Source: Micromonospora narathiwatensis
Lineage (GTDB): Bacteria > Actinomycetota > Actinomycetes > Mycobacteriales > Micromonosporaceae
DNA: 64,000 nucleotides
Direction of reading: 5' to 3'
Assembly (NCBI RefSeq): GCF_900089605.1
Contig: NZ_LT594324.1
Span: forward strand, 3,844,001 to 3,908,000
A program made the translations under genes and the position numbers. The notes beneath the pieces were generated by a model, which was given only the letters and a program-made list of their open reading frames with translations, was not told the DNA's origin and did not search any database. Positions 53,204 through 61,813 of the stretch are shown one piece after another. Each line of letters opens with the position of its first letter. The stretch's first letter is position 1.

Positions 53204-53533
53204 GTGGCGAGCAACACCTCTAAGACCGCGCGCGCGTCAGTCCGGGCCGGCCAGGCTGGCCAGGGTGGCGCCCTCAGCGTGCTGGGCGAGTTCAAGTACC
53301 TCATCCCGCTCAACGGCGGCAAGCACGCCTACGTGCGCAACCTGACCAACGGCAAGACCGCGCACCTGCGCACCGACTCCGAGGCCTTCGTCGAGGAGAT
53401 CCGGACGCTGGCCGCGGCCGGCCACGCCGCCAAGGTCCGCGCCGAGCTCAACAGCCTCGCCGCCGCCTACCCGGAGCACGGCTGGGACGCCGCCGAGAAG
53501 CGTCTCGTCGAGGCCGGCGTCTTCGAGGGCTGA
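53204..53533 (+). CDS. Small basic conserved hypothetical protein (109 aa)
   Basis: From GTG 53204, with AAGGAG seven bases ahead. The N-terminus is Ser/Thr/Arg-rich (VASNTSKTARASVRAGQAGQGG), then GALSVLGEFKYLIPLNGGKHAYVRNLTNGKTAHLRTDSEAFVEEIRTL and a C-terminal helical part. The central part looks like a small nucleic-acid or ligand-binding domain but I recognise no family. A perfect terminator follows, so it is an independent and possibly highly expressed transcript. Confidence 0.75.
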   Translation: MASNTSKTARASVRAGQAGQGGALSVLGEFKYLIPLNGGKHAYVRNLTNGKTAHLRTDSEAFVEEIRTLAAAGHAAKVRAELNSLAAAYPEHGWDAAEKRLVEAGVFEG

Positions 53534-53551
53534 GCCCCGCACCGCGTCACC

Positions 53552-53586
53552 CGAACCGCCCGCCAGGTCGCCTGGCGGGCGGTTCG
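53552..53586 (+). terminator. Strong terminator after the 109-aa gene
   Basis: Perfect 16-bp stem CGAACCGCCCGCCAGG / CCTGGCGGGCGGTTCG with TCG loop, 18 bases after the stop codon. Confidence 0.9.
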
Positions 53587-53728
53587 TCGTCTCCGCCGCC
53601 GGTTCGGCCGGCACGGCACGCGGGAATCTTTCACCTGAGCGGTTGCCGTGCTGTGATTGGCGGGTAGCCGGATCGTCACCGCCGGGTTACCCGGTGTGCG
53701 ACACCGGTGGGCCTGGGAAGGTGGACCG

Positions 53729-54733
53729 ATGCCGGAGGAACTTGAGGTACGGCTACCCGACGGCGTACGCCTGCACGTGGCGGCGTCCGGGCCGGTCGAC
53801 GCCGAGATCACGGCGGTCCTGCTGCACGGTTGGACGCTGGACGGGCGTAGCTGGCACCGCCAGCTCGCCGGGCTGCGGGCACGGTTCGGTGACCGGGTGC
53901 GGGTGGTGGCGTACGACGCCCGTGGGCACGGCCGGTCGAGCTGCATGGCGCTGCGTACGGCCACCCTGGCCCAGCTCGGCGACGACCTCGCCGCGGTGCT
54001 GGACGAGATCGCCCCGCGTGGGAGGGTCGTGCTGGTGGGGCACTCGATGGGCGGGATGACCGTGATGGAGTACGCCCACCGCCACCCCGGGCACTTCGCC
54101 GACCGGGTCGCCGGGCTGCTGTTCGTGTCGACCACCGCCGAGGGGCACACCCACACGGTCTACGGAATCTCGCCCCGGATCGCCCGGTTGATCCGGCTCG
54201 CCGAGACCACCGGCGCCGGGGTGCTGGCCCGCTGCGGCTCCTGGCGTCCCCCGCACGCGCTGCTGCGCGCCCTGCGTCCGAGCATCCGCTGGCTGCTCTT
54301 CGGCGACCGGTGCGACCCGGCCGACATCCGGCTGGTCACCTCGGCGGTGGCACACGCCTCGCTCCGGTCGATCGGTGGGTTCCGCGCCTCGATCGGTGCC
54401 CAGCGCCGGCTGGACACCCTGACCGCGCTCGGCCACCTGCCGGCCGCCGCGCTGGTCGGCGACCGGGACCGGCTCACCCCGCCGCCGTGCGCCCGGTCGA
54501 TCGCGGCGGCGCTGCCCACCGCCGAGCTGACCGTCTGTCCGGGCGCCGGCCACATGCTGATGATGGAGCGCCCGGACGAGGTGAACCAGGCCCTCGCCGC
54601 GGTGCTCCACCGGGCTCTCACCGAGCCGGCCGGGCCAGTCCGGCTGACCGCGCCGGCCGGGCCGGACAGGCTGACCGCGCGGTCGGTGGCGGCGAGGGGA
54701 ACGGCCGACCACGGGGTGGGAACGCCCGGATAA
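53729..54733 (+). CDS. Alpha/beta hydrolase
   Basis: A 334-residue protein from ATG 53729 (MPEELEVRLPDGVRLHV). LLHGWTLDGRSWHRQL (oxyanion), VAYDARGHGRSS, nucleophile elbow GHSMGGMTV, LVGDRDRLTPP (Asp) and PGAGHMLMMERPDEV (His) give a full catalytic triad. A long lid lies between. The last 40 residues are low-complexity Pro/Arg. Substrate unknown. Confidence 0.88.
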   Translation: MPEELEVRLPDGVRLHVAASGPVDAEITAVLLHGWTLDGRSWHRQLAGLRARFGDRVRVVAYDARGHGRSSCMALRTATLAQLGDDLAAVLDEIAPRGRVVLVGHSMGGMTVMEYAHRHPGHFADRVAGLLFVSTTAEGHTHTVYGISPRIARLIRLAETTGAGVLARCGSWRPPHALLRALRPSIRWLLFGDRCDPADIRLVTSAVAHASLRSIGGFRASIGAQRRLDTLTALGHLPAAALVGDRDRLTPPPCARSIAAALPTAELTVCPGAGHMLMMERPDEVNQALAAVLHRALTEPAGPVRLTAPAGPDRLTARSVAARGTADHGVGTPG

Positions 54734-54851
54734 CGGGCATCCGGCACCGGCGGAGCCCGGGCACCGGCATGGCCGCGACAACGGCCGCGACGACGGCCCG
54801 TACCCTCATTCAGCCCGTCGTACCCGCCGCGTGACCACAGGAGCCCCCGCC

Positions 54852-56969
54852 TTGAGCGACCAAACCACCCTGGACCGGGAGATCGCCGTCGAACAGCGAC
54901 ATCTCGACCGGGTGTACGCCCGCCTGGCGGAACTGCGCCGGTCGGCCGCCGAGGCCGAGCGGGAGGGCTACCGGCTGGCCCGGGTCGGCAACTTCGGCGC
55001 GCTGGTGGAGCGGGACGCGATGGTGTTCCACGCCGCACAGCGCCGGCACGTGCTGGACGCCGAGCACGAGGGGCTGGTCTTCGGCCGGCTCGACCTGCGT
55101 ACCGGGCAGGTGCTGCACGTGGGCCGGCTCGGCGTACGCGGGGAGAACGCCGAGACGCTGGTGGTCGACTGGCGGGCGCCGGCCGCCGCCGCCTTCTACC
55201 AGGCGACCCCGGCCGACCCGATGGGCGTGGTACGCCGGCGCACCATCCAGTCGTCGGCGGAGCGGGTCACCCGGATCGAGGACGACCTGCTGGACCCGGA
55301 GGCGGCGCCGCCGGACCTGGCGGTGGTCGGCGACGGCGCGCTGCTCGCCACGCTGTCCCGGGCCACCGGGCGGGGCATGCGGGACATCGTCGCCACCATC
55401 CAACGGGAGCAGGACGAGGCGATCCGCTCGCCCGGTTCGGGGGTCACGATCGTCTCCGGCGGCCCGGGCACCGGCAAGACCGCGGTGGCGCTGCACCGGG
55501 CCGCGTACCTGCTCTACTCCGACCGGGCCCGGTACGCCGGCGGCGGCATCCTGGTGGTCGGCCCGTCCGGCGTGTTCGTCGAGTACATCGCCTCGGTGCT
55601 GCCCTCGCTCGGCGAGGAGACCGCCACCCTGCACTCGCTCGGCTCGCTCTTCTGGGGCATGTCGGCGACCCGCACCGACCCGCCGGAGGTGGCGGCGGTG
55701 AAGGGGTCGCTGCGGATGCGCCGGGTGCTGGAACGCGCGGTCCGGGACGCGGTCCCGGACTCCCCCACCGAGCTGCGCCTGCTCTACCGGGGCGAACTGC
55801 TCCGGCTGGGCCGGGCCGAGCTGGACGCGATCCGGGACCGGACGCTGTCCCGTGGCGCGCGCCGCAACGAGGTGCGCCGGGCCGGCTTCGACGCCGTCCT
55901 CGCCGCCCTGTACAAGCAGGCCCGTGGGCTGCGGATCGGCCGGTTGCCGGAGCAGCCCGCGTTCGAGGACGAGATCATCGACCGGCCGGAGTTCCGGGAG
56001 TTCCTCAAGGCATGGTGGCCACGGCTGCACCCGCGGCACGTGCTCGGCTGGCTGGCCCGCCCCGAGCGGCTGCGCCGGTACGCGGGCGGCGTGCTCGCCG
56101 CCGGCGAGATCCGGCTGCTGACCGAGGCGTACCGGACCCTGGACACCGAGGGGCTGACCATCGCGGACATCGCCCTGCTGGACGAGCTGGACGCGCTGCT
56201 CGGCAAGCCGGTGCAGCGGACGAAGCCGAAGCGCGACCCGTTCCAGCTCGCCGGGGGCGTCCGCGAGCTGAGCACGTTCGCCGACCGGCAGCGGGCGGCC
56301 CGGGCCGCCGCCCGGGAACGCCCGGAGGACTACCGCGACTACGCCCACGTGGTGGTCGACGAGGCGCAGGACGTCTCGCCCATGCAGTGGCGCATGATCG
56401 GCCGGCGCGGCCGGCTGGCCTCCTGGACGGTGGTGGGCGACCCGGCGCAGACCGCCTGGACGGGCGACCCGGAGGAGCTGACCCGGGCCCGGGACCAGGC
56501 GCTCGGGCGGCGGCGCCGGTCCCGCTACGAGCTGACCACCAACTACCGCAACTCGGCCGAGATCTTCGCGGTGGCGGCGGCGGAGATCCGCCGGCGCTAC
56601 CCGGACCTGGCGCTGCCGACCGCGGTGCGCTCCACCGGGGTGCCGCCGGTGGAGCGGACCGTGCCCGTCGCCGAGCTGCCCGCCGCGACCGTCGCGGCGG
56701 CCGACGCGCTGCTGGCCGAGGTCGAGGGGACGGTCGGCGTGATCACGCCGGTGCCGCGCCGGGACGAGGTCGCCGGCTGGCTGGGCGACCTGGGCGGCGG
56801 CCGGCTCCAGGTGGTGACCAGCCTCCAGGCCAAGGGCATGGAGTACGACGGGGTGGTGCTGGTGGCGCCGAGTGAGATCCGGGCCGATCCCGGTTCGGGG
56901 GTACGGACGCTCTACGTGGCGCTGTCCCGGGCCACCCAGCGCCTCACCACGCTCGACCCGGTGCGCTGA
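54852..56969 (+). CDS. HelD/HelR-like UvrD-family ATPase acting on RNA polymerase
   Basis: A 705-residue protein. TTG 54852 is chosen because AGGAG lies eight bases ahead; GTG 54831 is possible but has no Shine-Dalgarno. N-terminal coiled-coil (IAVEQRHLDRVYARLAELRRSAAEAEREGYR) as in HelD, then Walker A GGPGTGKT at about 203-210, Walker B VVVDEAQDVSP near 500, GDPAQTAW, LTTNYRNSAEI, SLQAKGMEYDGVVLV and YVALSRATQ. HelD proteins pry RNA polymerase off DNA and recycle it; HelR versions protect against rifamycins. Confidence 0.87.
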   Translation: MSDQTTLDREIAVEQRHLDRVYARLAELRRSAAEAEREGYRLARVGNFGALVERDAMVFHAAQRRHVLDAEHEGLVFGRLDLRTGQVLHVGRLGVRGENAETLVVDWRAPAAAAFYQATPADPMGVVRRRTIQSSAERVTRIEDDLLDPEAAPPDLAVVGDGALLATLSRATGRGMRDIVATIQREQDEAIRSPGSGVTIVSGGPGTGKTAVALHRAAYLLYSDRARYAGGGILVVGPSGVFVEYIASVLPSLGEETATLHSLGSLFWGMSATRTDPPEVAAVKGSLRMRRVLERAVRDAVPDSPTELRLLYRGELLRLGRAELDAIRDRTLSRGARRNEVRRAGFDAVLAALYKQARGLRIGRLPEQPAFEDEIIDRPEFREFLKAWWPRLHPRHVLGWLARPERLRRYAGGVLAAGEIRLLTEAYRTLDTEGLTIADIALLDELDALLGKPVQRTKPKRDPFQLAGGVRELSTFADRQRAARAAARERPEDYRDYAHVVVDEAQDVSPMQWRMIGRRGRLASWTVVGDPAQTAWTGDPEELTRARDQALGRRRRSRYELTTNYRNSAEIFAVAAAEIRRRYPDLALPTAVRSTGVPPVERTVPVAELPAATVAAADALLAEVEGTVGVITPVPRRDEVAGWLGDLGGGRLQVVTSLQAKGMEYDGVVLVAPSEIRADPGSGVRTLYVALSRATQRLTTLDPVR

Positions 56970-57038
56970 CGACGGCTTGCGGTCGCGGCGTGGCCGCGGG
57001 CGCCCGAGCCGGCGCTTCCCGTCGCCCGGACGATCACT

Positions 57039-57060
57039 TGCATACATAGCGATGTGAGCA
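57039..57060. promoter_or_regulatory. Candidate metal-sensor operator upstream of the CDF exporter
   Basis: TGCATACAT-AGCG-ATGTGAGCA, an imperfect 9-bp dyad (7 of 9 pairs) in an A/T-rich patch 43 bases ahead of the CDF start. It resembles ArsR/SmtB-type sites. The sensor gene is not adjacent. Confidence 0.45.
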
Positions 57061-57102
57061 TAGATTGTGCCCGGGCGGGTCGCGGGACGAAAGGGTGTGG
57101 GC

Positions 57103-58017
57103 GTGGGCGCAGGTCATGACCACAGCGGCACGGTCACCAACGCCGCACACCGCCACCAAGGTCGGCTCTGGGCCGCGTTCGGGCTGCTCACTGCCCTGAT
57201 GCTGGTCGAGGCGGTGACCGCGTTCGCCACCGGCTCACTGGCCCTGCTCTCGGATGCCGGGCACATGTTCACCGACGTGCTCGGCATCGGCATGGCGCTC
57301 GCCGCGATCACCGCCACCCGGCGCGCCAACACCGATCCGCAGCGCACCTTCGGGCTCTACCGGCTGGAGGTGCTGGCCGCGCTCGCCAACGCGATCCTGC
57401 TCGGCGCGGTCGCCGCGTACGTGCTCGTCGAGGCGGTACGCCGGTTCGGCGAGCCGCCGGAGGTGCTCGCCGGGCCGATGCTGGCCGTGGCGGTGCTCGG
57501 CCTGCTCGCCAACATCGTCGCGTTCGCGCTGCTGCGGGCCGGCGCGCAGGAGAGCATCAACCTGCGCGGGGCGTACCTGGAGGTGCTCGGCGACCTGCTG
57601 GGCTCGCTCGGCGTGATCGCCGCCGCGCTGGTCATCGTGTTCACCGACTGGTGGTGGGCCGATCCGCTGGTCGCCGTCGCGATCGGGTTGTTCATCCTGC
57701 CCCGGACCTGGCGGCTCGGGCGGGCCGCGGTCCGCATCCTGGTGCAGGCCGCCCCGGAACACCTCCAGGTCACCGCGGTACGCGACCGGCTGGCCGCGGT
57801 GCCCGGCGTCGCCGAGGTGCACGACCTGCACGTCTGGACGCTCACCTCCGGGATGGACGTGGCGTCGGCGCACCTGACCGTGGCTCCCGACGCGGAGGTG
57901 GGCGAGGTGCTGGCCGCGGCACGGGCCGCCCTGCACGAGGACTTCCGGATCGATCACGCCACGTTGCAGATCGAACCCGGAGCGTCGGCCGGAGCGTGCG
58001 GCCCGGTCGAGTGGTAA
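57103..58017 (+). CDS. Cation diffusion facilitator (zinc/cadmium/cobalt exporter)
   Basis: A 304-residue membrane protein; GTG 57103 is chosen because GAAAGGG ends seven bases ahead. Its N-terminus is His-rich (GAGHDHSGTVTNAAHRHQ). Six membrane helices; transport-site residues in SDAGHMFTDVLG (helix 2) and LEVLGDLLGSLGV (helix 5), and a cytosolic C-terminal domain with VHDLHVWTLTSGMDVASAHLTV. It exports divalent metal by proton antiport. Confidence 0.92.
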   Translation: MGAGHDHSGTVTNAAHRHQGRLWAAFGLLTALMLVEAVTAFATGSLALLSDAGHMFTDVLGIGMALAAITATRRANTDPQRTFGLYRLEVLAALANAILLGAVAAYVLVEAVRRFGEPPEVLAGPMLAVAVLGLLANIVAFALLRAGAQESINLRGAYLEVLGDLLGSLGVIAAALVIVFTDWWWADPLVAVAIGLFILPRTWRLGRAAVRILVQAAPEHLQVTAVRDRLAAVPGVAEVHDLHVWTLTSGMDVASAHLTVAPDAEVGEVLAAARAALHEDFRIDHATLQIEPGASAGACGPVEW

Positions 58018-58164
58018 TTAGGGCAAACTTAAATCCAAGTGGCTATTGTTCATCTGTGCCGGCTTCGTTCCGATTTTCGGTCCCCGCCTTGGCGGCCCGA
58101 TCGGCGCCCGGCCGGTAGGCTCAGTCGCGGTCTCCGCAGGTGGCGCAGCGCGTCGCCGGTGGCG

Positions 58165-58285
58165 GCCGTCGCCTAATCGCCACAGCTCGGCGAGCCGGGG
58201 AACCACGTTCCTGGGGTGCATCCGCGTCAGCGGTAGGGATCTTCCGTCCCGAACCCGTCAGCTAACCCGGTCGGCGGTTGACGGA
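58165..58285 (+). ncRNA. ydaO/yuaA c-di-AMP riboswitch
   Basis: Directly upstream of the secreted coiled-coil gene the RNA contains the class landmarks in order: TCGCCACAGCTCGGCGAGCC, GGGGAACCAC, TGGGGTGCATCCGC, GGTAGGGATCTTCCGTCCCG, AACCCGTCAGCTAACCCGG and TCGGCGG closing P1. These match the known actinobacterial consensus seen upstream of resuscitation factor and cell-wall hydrolase genes. Binding of c-di-AMP normally switches expression off. Boundaries approximate. Confidence 0.93.
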
Positions 58286-58297
58286 AGGACACCTGGA

Positions 58298-59365
58298 ATG
58301 CCACCTGCACGACGGACGGCCGCCCGGTTGGCGGCCCTGCTCGTCGCGGCGCTCGCCCTCGGCATCGCGACCGCGCCGGTCTCCCCCGCCTCGGCGACCG
58401 CCCCGACCGGCCTGCTCGCCGCCGCGCCCGGCGACGACGAGGGCGGCACCCCGGCGCTGCGCGCCCAGCTCGACGCGGCCAGCAAGGGCTGGCTGGAGGC
58501 GCGGGCGGCGTTGAACCAGTCGGTGAAGCGGCAGCAGCAGCTCGCCGCCCAGCTCAAGACGATCAACGAGGAGCTGGGCGTACGCGACGCCAAGGTCGGC
58601 GAGATCGCCGGGGTCGCGTACCGGAGCGGACGGCTCGGCACCGCCGCGGCGCTGCTCGACAGCAGCAGCCCGCAGGGCTTCATGGACCGGGCCGCCACCC
58701 TGCAACAGGTCGCCGCGCACGAGGACCGCGCACTGCGCGACCTGATCGACACCCGGGACCAGGCAACCCGTACCCAGGCGGCGCTGAACGGCGAGATCCA
58801 GGAGCAGCGCCGGCAGGTCGCGGTGATGGCCAAGCGCAAGGAACAGGCCGAACGCGCGCTGGAGGTGGCCAACAGGCGGGCCGCCGCCAGCACCACCGCC
58901 AACGGCGGCAGCGTGCAGGGCACGTCCCGCGCCAACGCCACCCCGGCCCCGCGCAACGCCGACGGCTCCTGGCCCGCGGAGTCGTGCAGCGTCAACGACC
59001 CGACCCCGGCCAACGGCTGCATCACCCCGCGCATGCTGCACGCGCTCCAGCAGGCCAAGGCGGCCGGGTTCACCCGGTACGTCTCCTGCTACCGGCCCAG
59101 TGGCTCCGGCGAACACCCGAAGGGCCGGGCCTGCGACTTCGCCGCGCAGAAGGACGGCTTCGGCGGGGTGGCCACCGGCGGCGACAAGACGTACGGCAAC
59201 AACCTGGCCGCGTACTTCATCCGCAACGCCGACCCGCTCGCCGTGCTCTACGTGATCTGGTACAAGCAGATCTGGCTGCCCAGCAGCGGGTGGAAGGCGT
59301 ACAGCGGCGGCAACGGCGACCCGTCCAGCGACCACACCAACCACGTGCACCTGTCGGTGTACTGA
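58298..59365 (+). CDS. Secreted coiled-coil protein with C-terminal ARB_07466/extensin-like domain
   Basis: A 355-residue exported protein from ATG 58298 (GGAAGGA ahead). Signal peptide RRTAARLAALLVAALALGIATA, a long coiled coil at about 50-200 (SVKRQQQLAAQLKTINEELGV, LRDLIDTRDQATRTQ, RRQVAVMAKRKEQAERALEVA), then a C-terminal domain with CITPRMLHALQQAKAAGF, CYRPSGSGEHPKGRACDF, WKAY and SSDHTNHVHLSVY whose Cys and His pattern resembles M15/extensin-like wall hydrolases. The layout parallels FtsX-activated or RipA-like peptidoglycan hydrolases. Under c-di-AMP riboswitch control. Confidence 0.87.
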   Translation: MPPARRTAARLAALLVAALALGIATAPVSPASATAPTGLLAAAPGDDEGGTPALRAQLDAASKGWLEARAALNQSVKRQQQLAAQLKTINEELGVRDAKVGEIAGVAYRSGRLGTAAALLDSSSPQGFMDRAATLQQVAAHEDRALRDLIDTRDQATRTQAALNGEIQEQRRQVAVMAKRKEQAERALEVANRRAAASTTANGGSVQGTSRANATPAPRNADGSWPAESCSVNDPTPANGCITPRMLHALQQAKAAGFTRYVSCYRPSGSGEHPKGRACDFAAQKDGFGGVATGGDKTYGNNLAAYFIRNADPLAVLYVIWYKQIWLPSSGWKAYSGGNGDPSSDHTNHVHLSVY

Positions 59366-59460
59366 GCCCGCCGCCGGCGGACCGGCTACGCCCACCGACG
59401 TACGCCGGATGTCGCCGCGCGCCCCACGACGCCGGGCCGGCGACGACCGAGCATCGGGGT

Positions 59461-59970
59461 ATGAGCCGACTCTCTCCCGCCGGGCGCAAGGCCCTGCTCA
59501 CCCTGCACCTGGTCACCTCGCTCGGCTGGCTCGGCGCCGATCTGGTGCTGCTCGCCCTCGGCGTGGCCGGACTGCGCGGGGCCGACCCCGAGGTGGTCTA
59601 CCCGGCCGCGGGCCTGCTGGCCACCTGGCTCTTCGCCCCGCTGAGCGTGCTGGTCTGGCTGGTCGGGCTGACCAGCGCGCTGCTCACCCCGTGGGGCCTG
59701 CTGCGCTGGCGCTGGGTGTTGGTGAAGTTCGCGATCACCACGGCGATGCTGGGGTTGGTGCTGCTGTTGCTCACCCCGACGGTGCGCCGGCTCGGCGAAC
59801 TGGGGCCGGACCTCGCCACCCGGGACCGGCTGGACCTGATCATCCCGCCGACGGTCTCCAGCACCCTGTTGATCGTCATGACCGTGCTGTCCACCTACAA
59901 GCCGTGGGGACAGCTGCGCCCGGCCAACCCGGCGGCCCGCCGTCCGGTGGCGGCGGGGCGACGGCGCTGA
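59461..59970 (+). CDS. Four-helix integral membrane protein (DUF2269-like)
   Basis: A 169-residue protein, MSRLSPAGRKALLTLHLVTSLGWLGADLVLLALGVAGL, with membrane helices near 14-37, 48-74, 82-104 and 129-147 and an Arg-rich C-terminal tail. H16 and W23 in LHLVTSLGWLGA match similar small actinobacterial membrane proteins. No function known. No clear Shine-Dalgarno; ends one base from the convergent gene. Confidence 0.78.
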   Translation: MSRLSPAGRKALLTLHLVTSLGWLGADLVLLALGVAGLRGADPEVVYPAAGLLATWLFAPLSVLVWLVGLTSALLTPWGLLRWRWVLVKFAITTAMLGLVLLLLTPTVRRLGELGPDLATRDRLDLIIPPTVSSTLLIVMTVLSTYKPWGQLRPANPAARRPVAAGRRR

Positions 59971-59971
59971 C

Positions 59972-60424
59972 TCAGCCCGCCTGTTCCTCCAGGGTGGCGC
60001 CGAGCCGGCTGGCGAGGCCGAGGTGGGCCGCCCGGGCCTGCCGGAAGGCGTACCCGAACAGCGGCGCCGGGGCGGAGAGGGTGATCTCGACGTCGATGCG
60101 CACCACGCCGCCCGGCTCGTCCCGCAGCCGGGTGTGGTTACGCACCGTGGTGGCGGGCTGCTGGCGGGCCACCGTCACCACCTCGTCCTCGGTGGCGACC
60201 AGCACGTCCGCCTGGTAGGTGACCGGAAAGTGCAGCGGCCCCAGCTCCAGCCGGTCGGTGATCGCGTAGCTGGCCAGCGCGCCGGGTCGGGGCGGCAACT
60301 GGCGGACCCGGACGATCAGCGGGTGCAGCTCGCCCTGGCGGGTCAGGTCACTGAGCAGGGCCACCGCGTCCGCCCGGGTGCAGCGGGCCTGCACGGTGTA
60401 GCTAAAACTGTCGCTGCTGAGCAC
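59972..60424 (-). CDS. SRPBCC-family protein (DUF2505/polyketide cyclase-like)
   Basis: A 150-residue START-like protein from GTG 60424: SFSYTVQARCTRADAVALLSDL, HPLIVRVRQLPPRPGAL, VTYQADVLVATEDEVVTVARQQP, and a long final helix FRQARAAHLGLASRLGATLEEQ. Ligand unknown. Confidence 0.8.
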   Translation of the reverse strand: MLSSDSFSYTVQARCTRADAVALLSDLTRQGELHPLIVRVRQLPPRPGALASYAITDRLELGPLHFPVTYQADVLVATEDEVVTVARQQPATTVRNHTRLRDEPGGVVRIDVEITLSAPAPLFGYAFRQARAAHLGLASRLGATLEEQAG

Positions 60425-60517
60425 GCCGTACTCCCTTGCCGTCGGCGGTCCGCATGATCGTCCCGTAACCGGGGCCGGCTGGCAACGGTCGACGGGCGGT
60501 CCCGGAACCGGGCCGGC

Positions 60518-60877
60518 TCAGGCGCCGGGCAGCACCTGAGGGGTGCTGTCGGCGAAGTACGGCTCGGGTGCGCCGAAGAGGCCCAGCAGTCCGGTGACCC
60601 AGAGCTGACGGTGCACGAACCGGCTCGGCTCGGTGACCACCAGCTTCACACCGCTGACCTCGGCGGTCTGGAAACCGGCAACCATCGCGCTGATGCCGAC
60701 GGAGTCGATGAAGGTGACCAGCCGCATGTTCAGCTCGATCCGGGACGGACGGCCCTTCGCGAGCACCTCGGCGATCGCTTCCCGCACCTCGTACGCGGTG
60801 TCGACATCGATCTCGCCTCGCGGCGCGATCTGGATGACACCACCCGGCAACACCGACTGCACGATCGACAGGCTCAC
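60518..60877 (-). CDS. STAS-domain anti-sigma factor antagonist
   Basis: A 119-residue SpoIIAA-like protein from GTG 60877 with GGAGG eight bases ahead. GVIQIAPRGEIDVDTAYEVREAI, RIELNMRLVTFIDSVGISAMVAG with the phosphorylatable Ser59, KLVVTEPSRFVHRQLWVTGLLGLFG. Its kinase/anti-sigma partner is not in the window. Confidence 0.9.
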   Translation of the reverse strand: MSLSIVQSVLPGGVIQIAPRGEIDVDTAYEVREAIAEVLAKGRPSRIELNMRLVTFIDSVGISAMVAGFQTAEVSGVKLVVTEPSRFVHRQLWVTGLLGLFGAPEPYFADSTPQVLPGA

Positions 60878-61303
60878 GCGAGCACCTCCACTCGCCCGTA
60901 CGGGCGCCTCATCAGTACGCGGGCCGCGACCGAGAGTATTCCTCTGATGGCCTCGGTCGCCACCCCTCGGGATGGGCAATTCGCGGACTGGGCACACCTG
61001 GGCATCCCAATCCGGATCCTCCAGTTCCTGTTTCTTCCGGACGACGGGTTCACACCGTCCAACGACCGACCACGGCCGGCCGATCCGCCGACTCAGGGTA
61101 GCGGCCCGCCGCCCGTCCGGCTCGCACCCGGTCCCGGCGCGTTCGGGCGGTTGGTCCCGTACCGCCCCATCGATCGCGCCTGACCTGGGAGGGTTTGCGG
61201 CGACCGCGGGCGGGGCACTGCCCGAGTGAGCGAAACGTCACCCGCAGGATGACCGTCGAAGTCCGAAGTGGCCGCCGGGCTTCACCCCCCGAGGAGGTAA
61301 CAC
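60878..61303. other. Divergent intergenic region between STAS gene and the 134-aa gene
   Basis: 426 bases with no convincing gene on either strand. Short ORFs lack Shine-Dalgarno and homology. GAGGAGG immediately precedes the plus-strand start at 61304. Confidence 0.5.
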
Positions 61304-61708
61304 ATGTTCGGAACGACCCTGCTTGACCGCCGCGGCAAGCCCGAGCGGATCACGGACCACGCGTGGCGGCAGCTGCTCGACGCCGCCGGCTCCGCCGGGG
61401 ACGGTGCCCGCGATGCCGCCCGCACCGCCCGGCGCAACGGGTCGGGCCTGGCCGAGGATGCCACCGAACTGGTCGGCTCCGCCGCCGGCGAGGCCCGCCG
61501 CCGGGCCACCCTCGCCTTCGACGCGCTGGCCGGCCGGCGGCCGGCGCTGCCCTGGGCGCTGCTGGTCGGTGCCGCGCTGGTCGGCGCCGCGATCGGCTGG
61601 GCCGCCGGCACCGCTGCCCGGGCCGCCGGGAGCCGGTTGTCCGACGTCGAGGAGATCGAGTTCGTGGACGTGGACCGGCCGAACTCCCCGGCCGACCGGG
61701 ACGGCTGA
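61304..61708 (+). CDS. Small hypothetical membrane protein (134 aa)
   Basis: MFGTTLLDRRGKPERITDHAWRQLLDAAGSAGDGARD..., a helical Ala/Arg-rich N-terminal half (about 1-75, apolipoprotein-like amphipathic helices), one membrane helix ALPWALLVGAALVGAAIGWAAGTA, and an acidic tail VEEIEFVDVDRPNSP. GAGGAGG ahead of ATG. The layout recalls YtxH/ElaB-like stress proteins; no assigned role. Confidence 0.78.
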   Translation: MFGTTLLDRRGKPERITDHAWRQLLDAAGSAGDGARDAARTARRNGSGLAEDATELVGSAAGEARRRATLAFDALAGRRPALPWALLVGAALVGAAIGWAAGTAARAAGSRLSDVEEIEFVDVDRPNSPADRDG

Positions 61709-61716
61709 TCCGCACC

Positions 61717-61759
61717 CGCCGACGGCGGGTCCGGCGAGCCGGGGGAACCGCCGTCGGCG
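61717..61759. terminator. Terminator between convergent genes
   Basis: Perfect 12-bp arms CGCCGACGGCGG and CCGCCGTCGGCG with a 19-base loop, 9 bases after the 134-aa gene. Confidence 0.65.
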
Positions 61760-61813
61760 CGGACGCGGCGGTGGCCGCCCCGGGTACGGGACGGCCACCG
61801 CGTACGGGCCCGG

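Noticed and set aside
54810..57047. 745-codon minus-strand open frame
   Set aside because: Shadow of the HelD-like gene, no domain pattern and no start signal.
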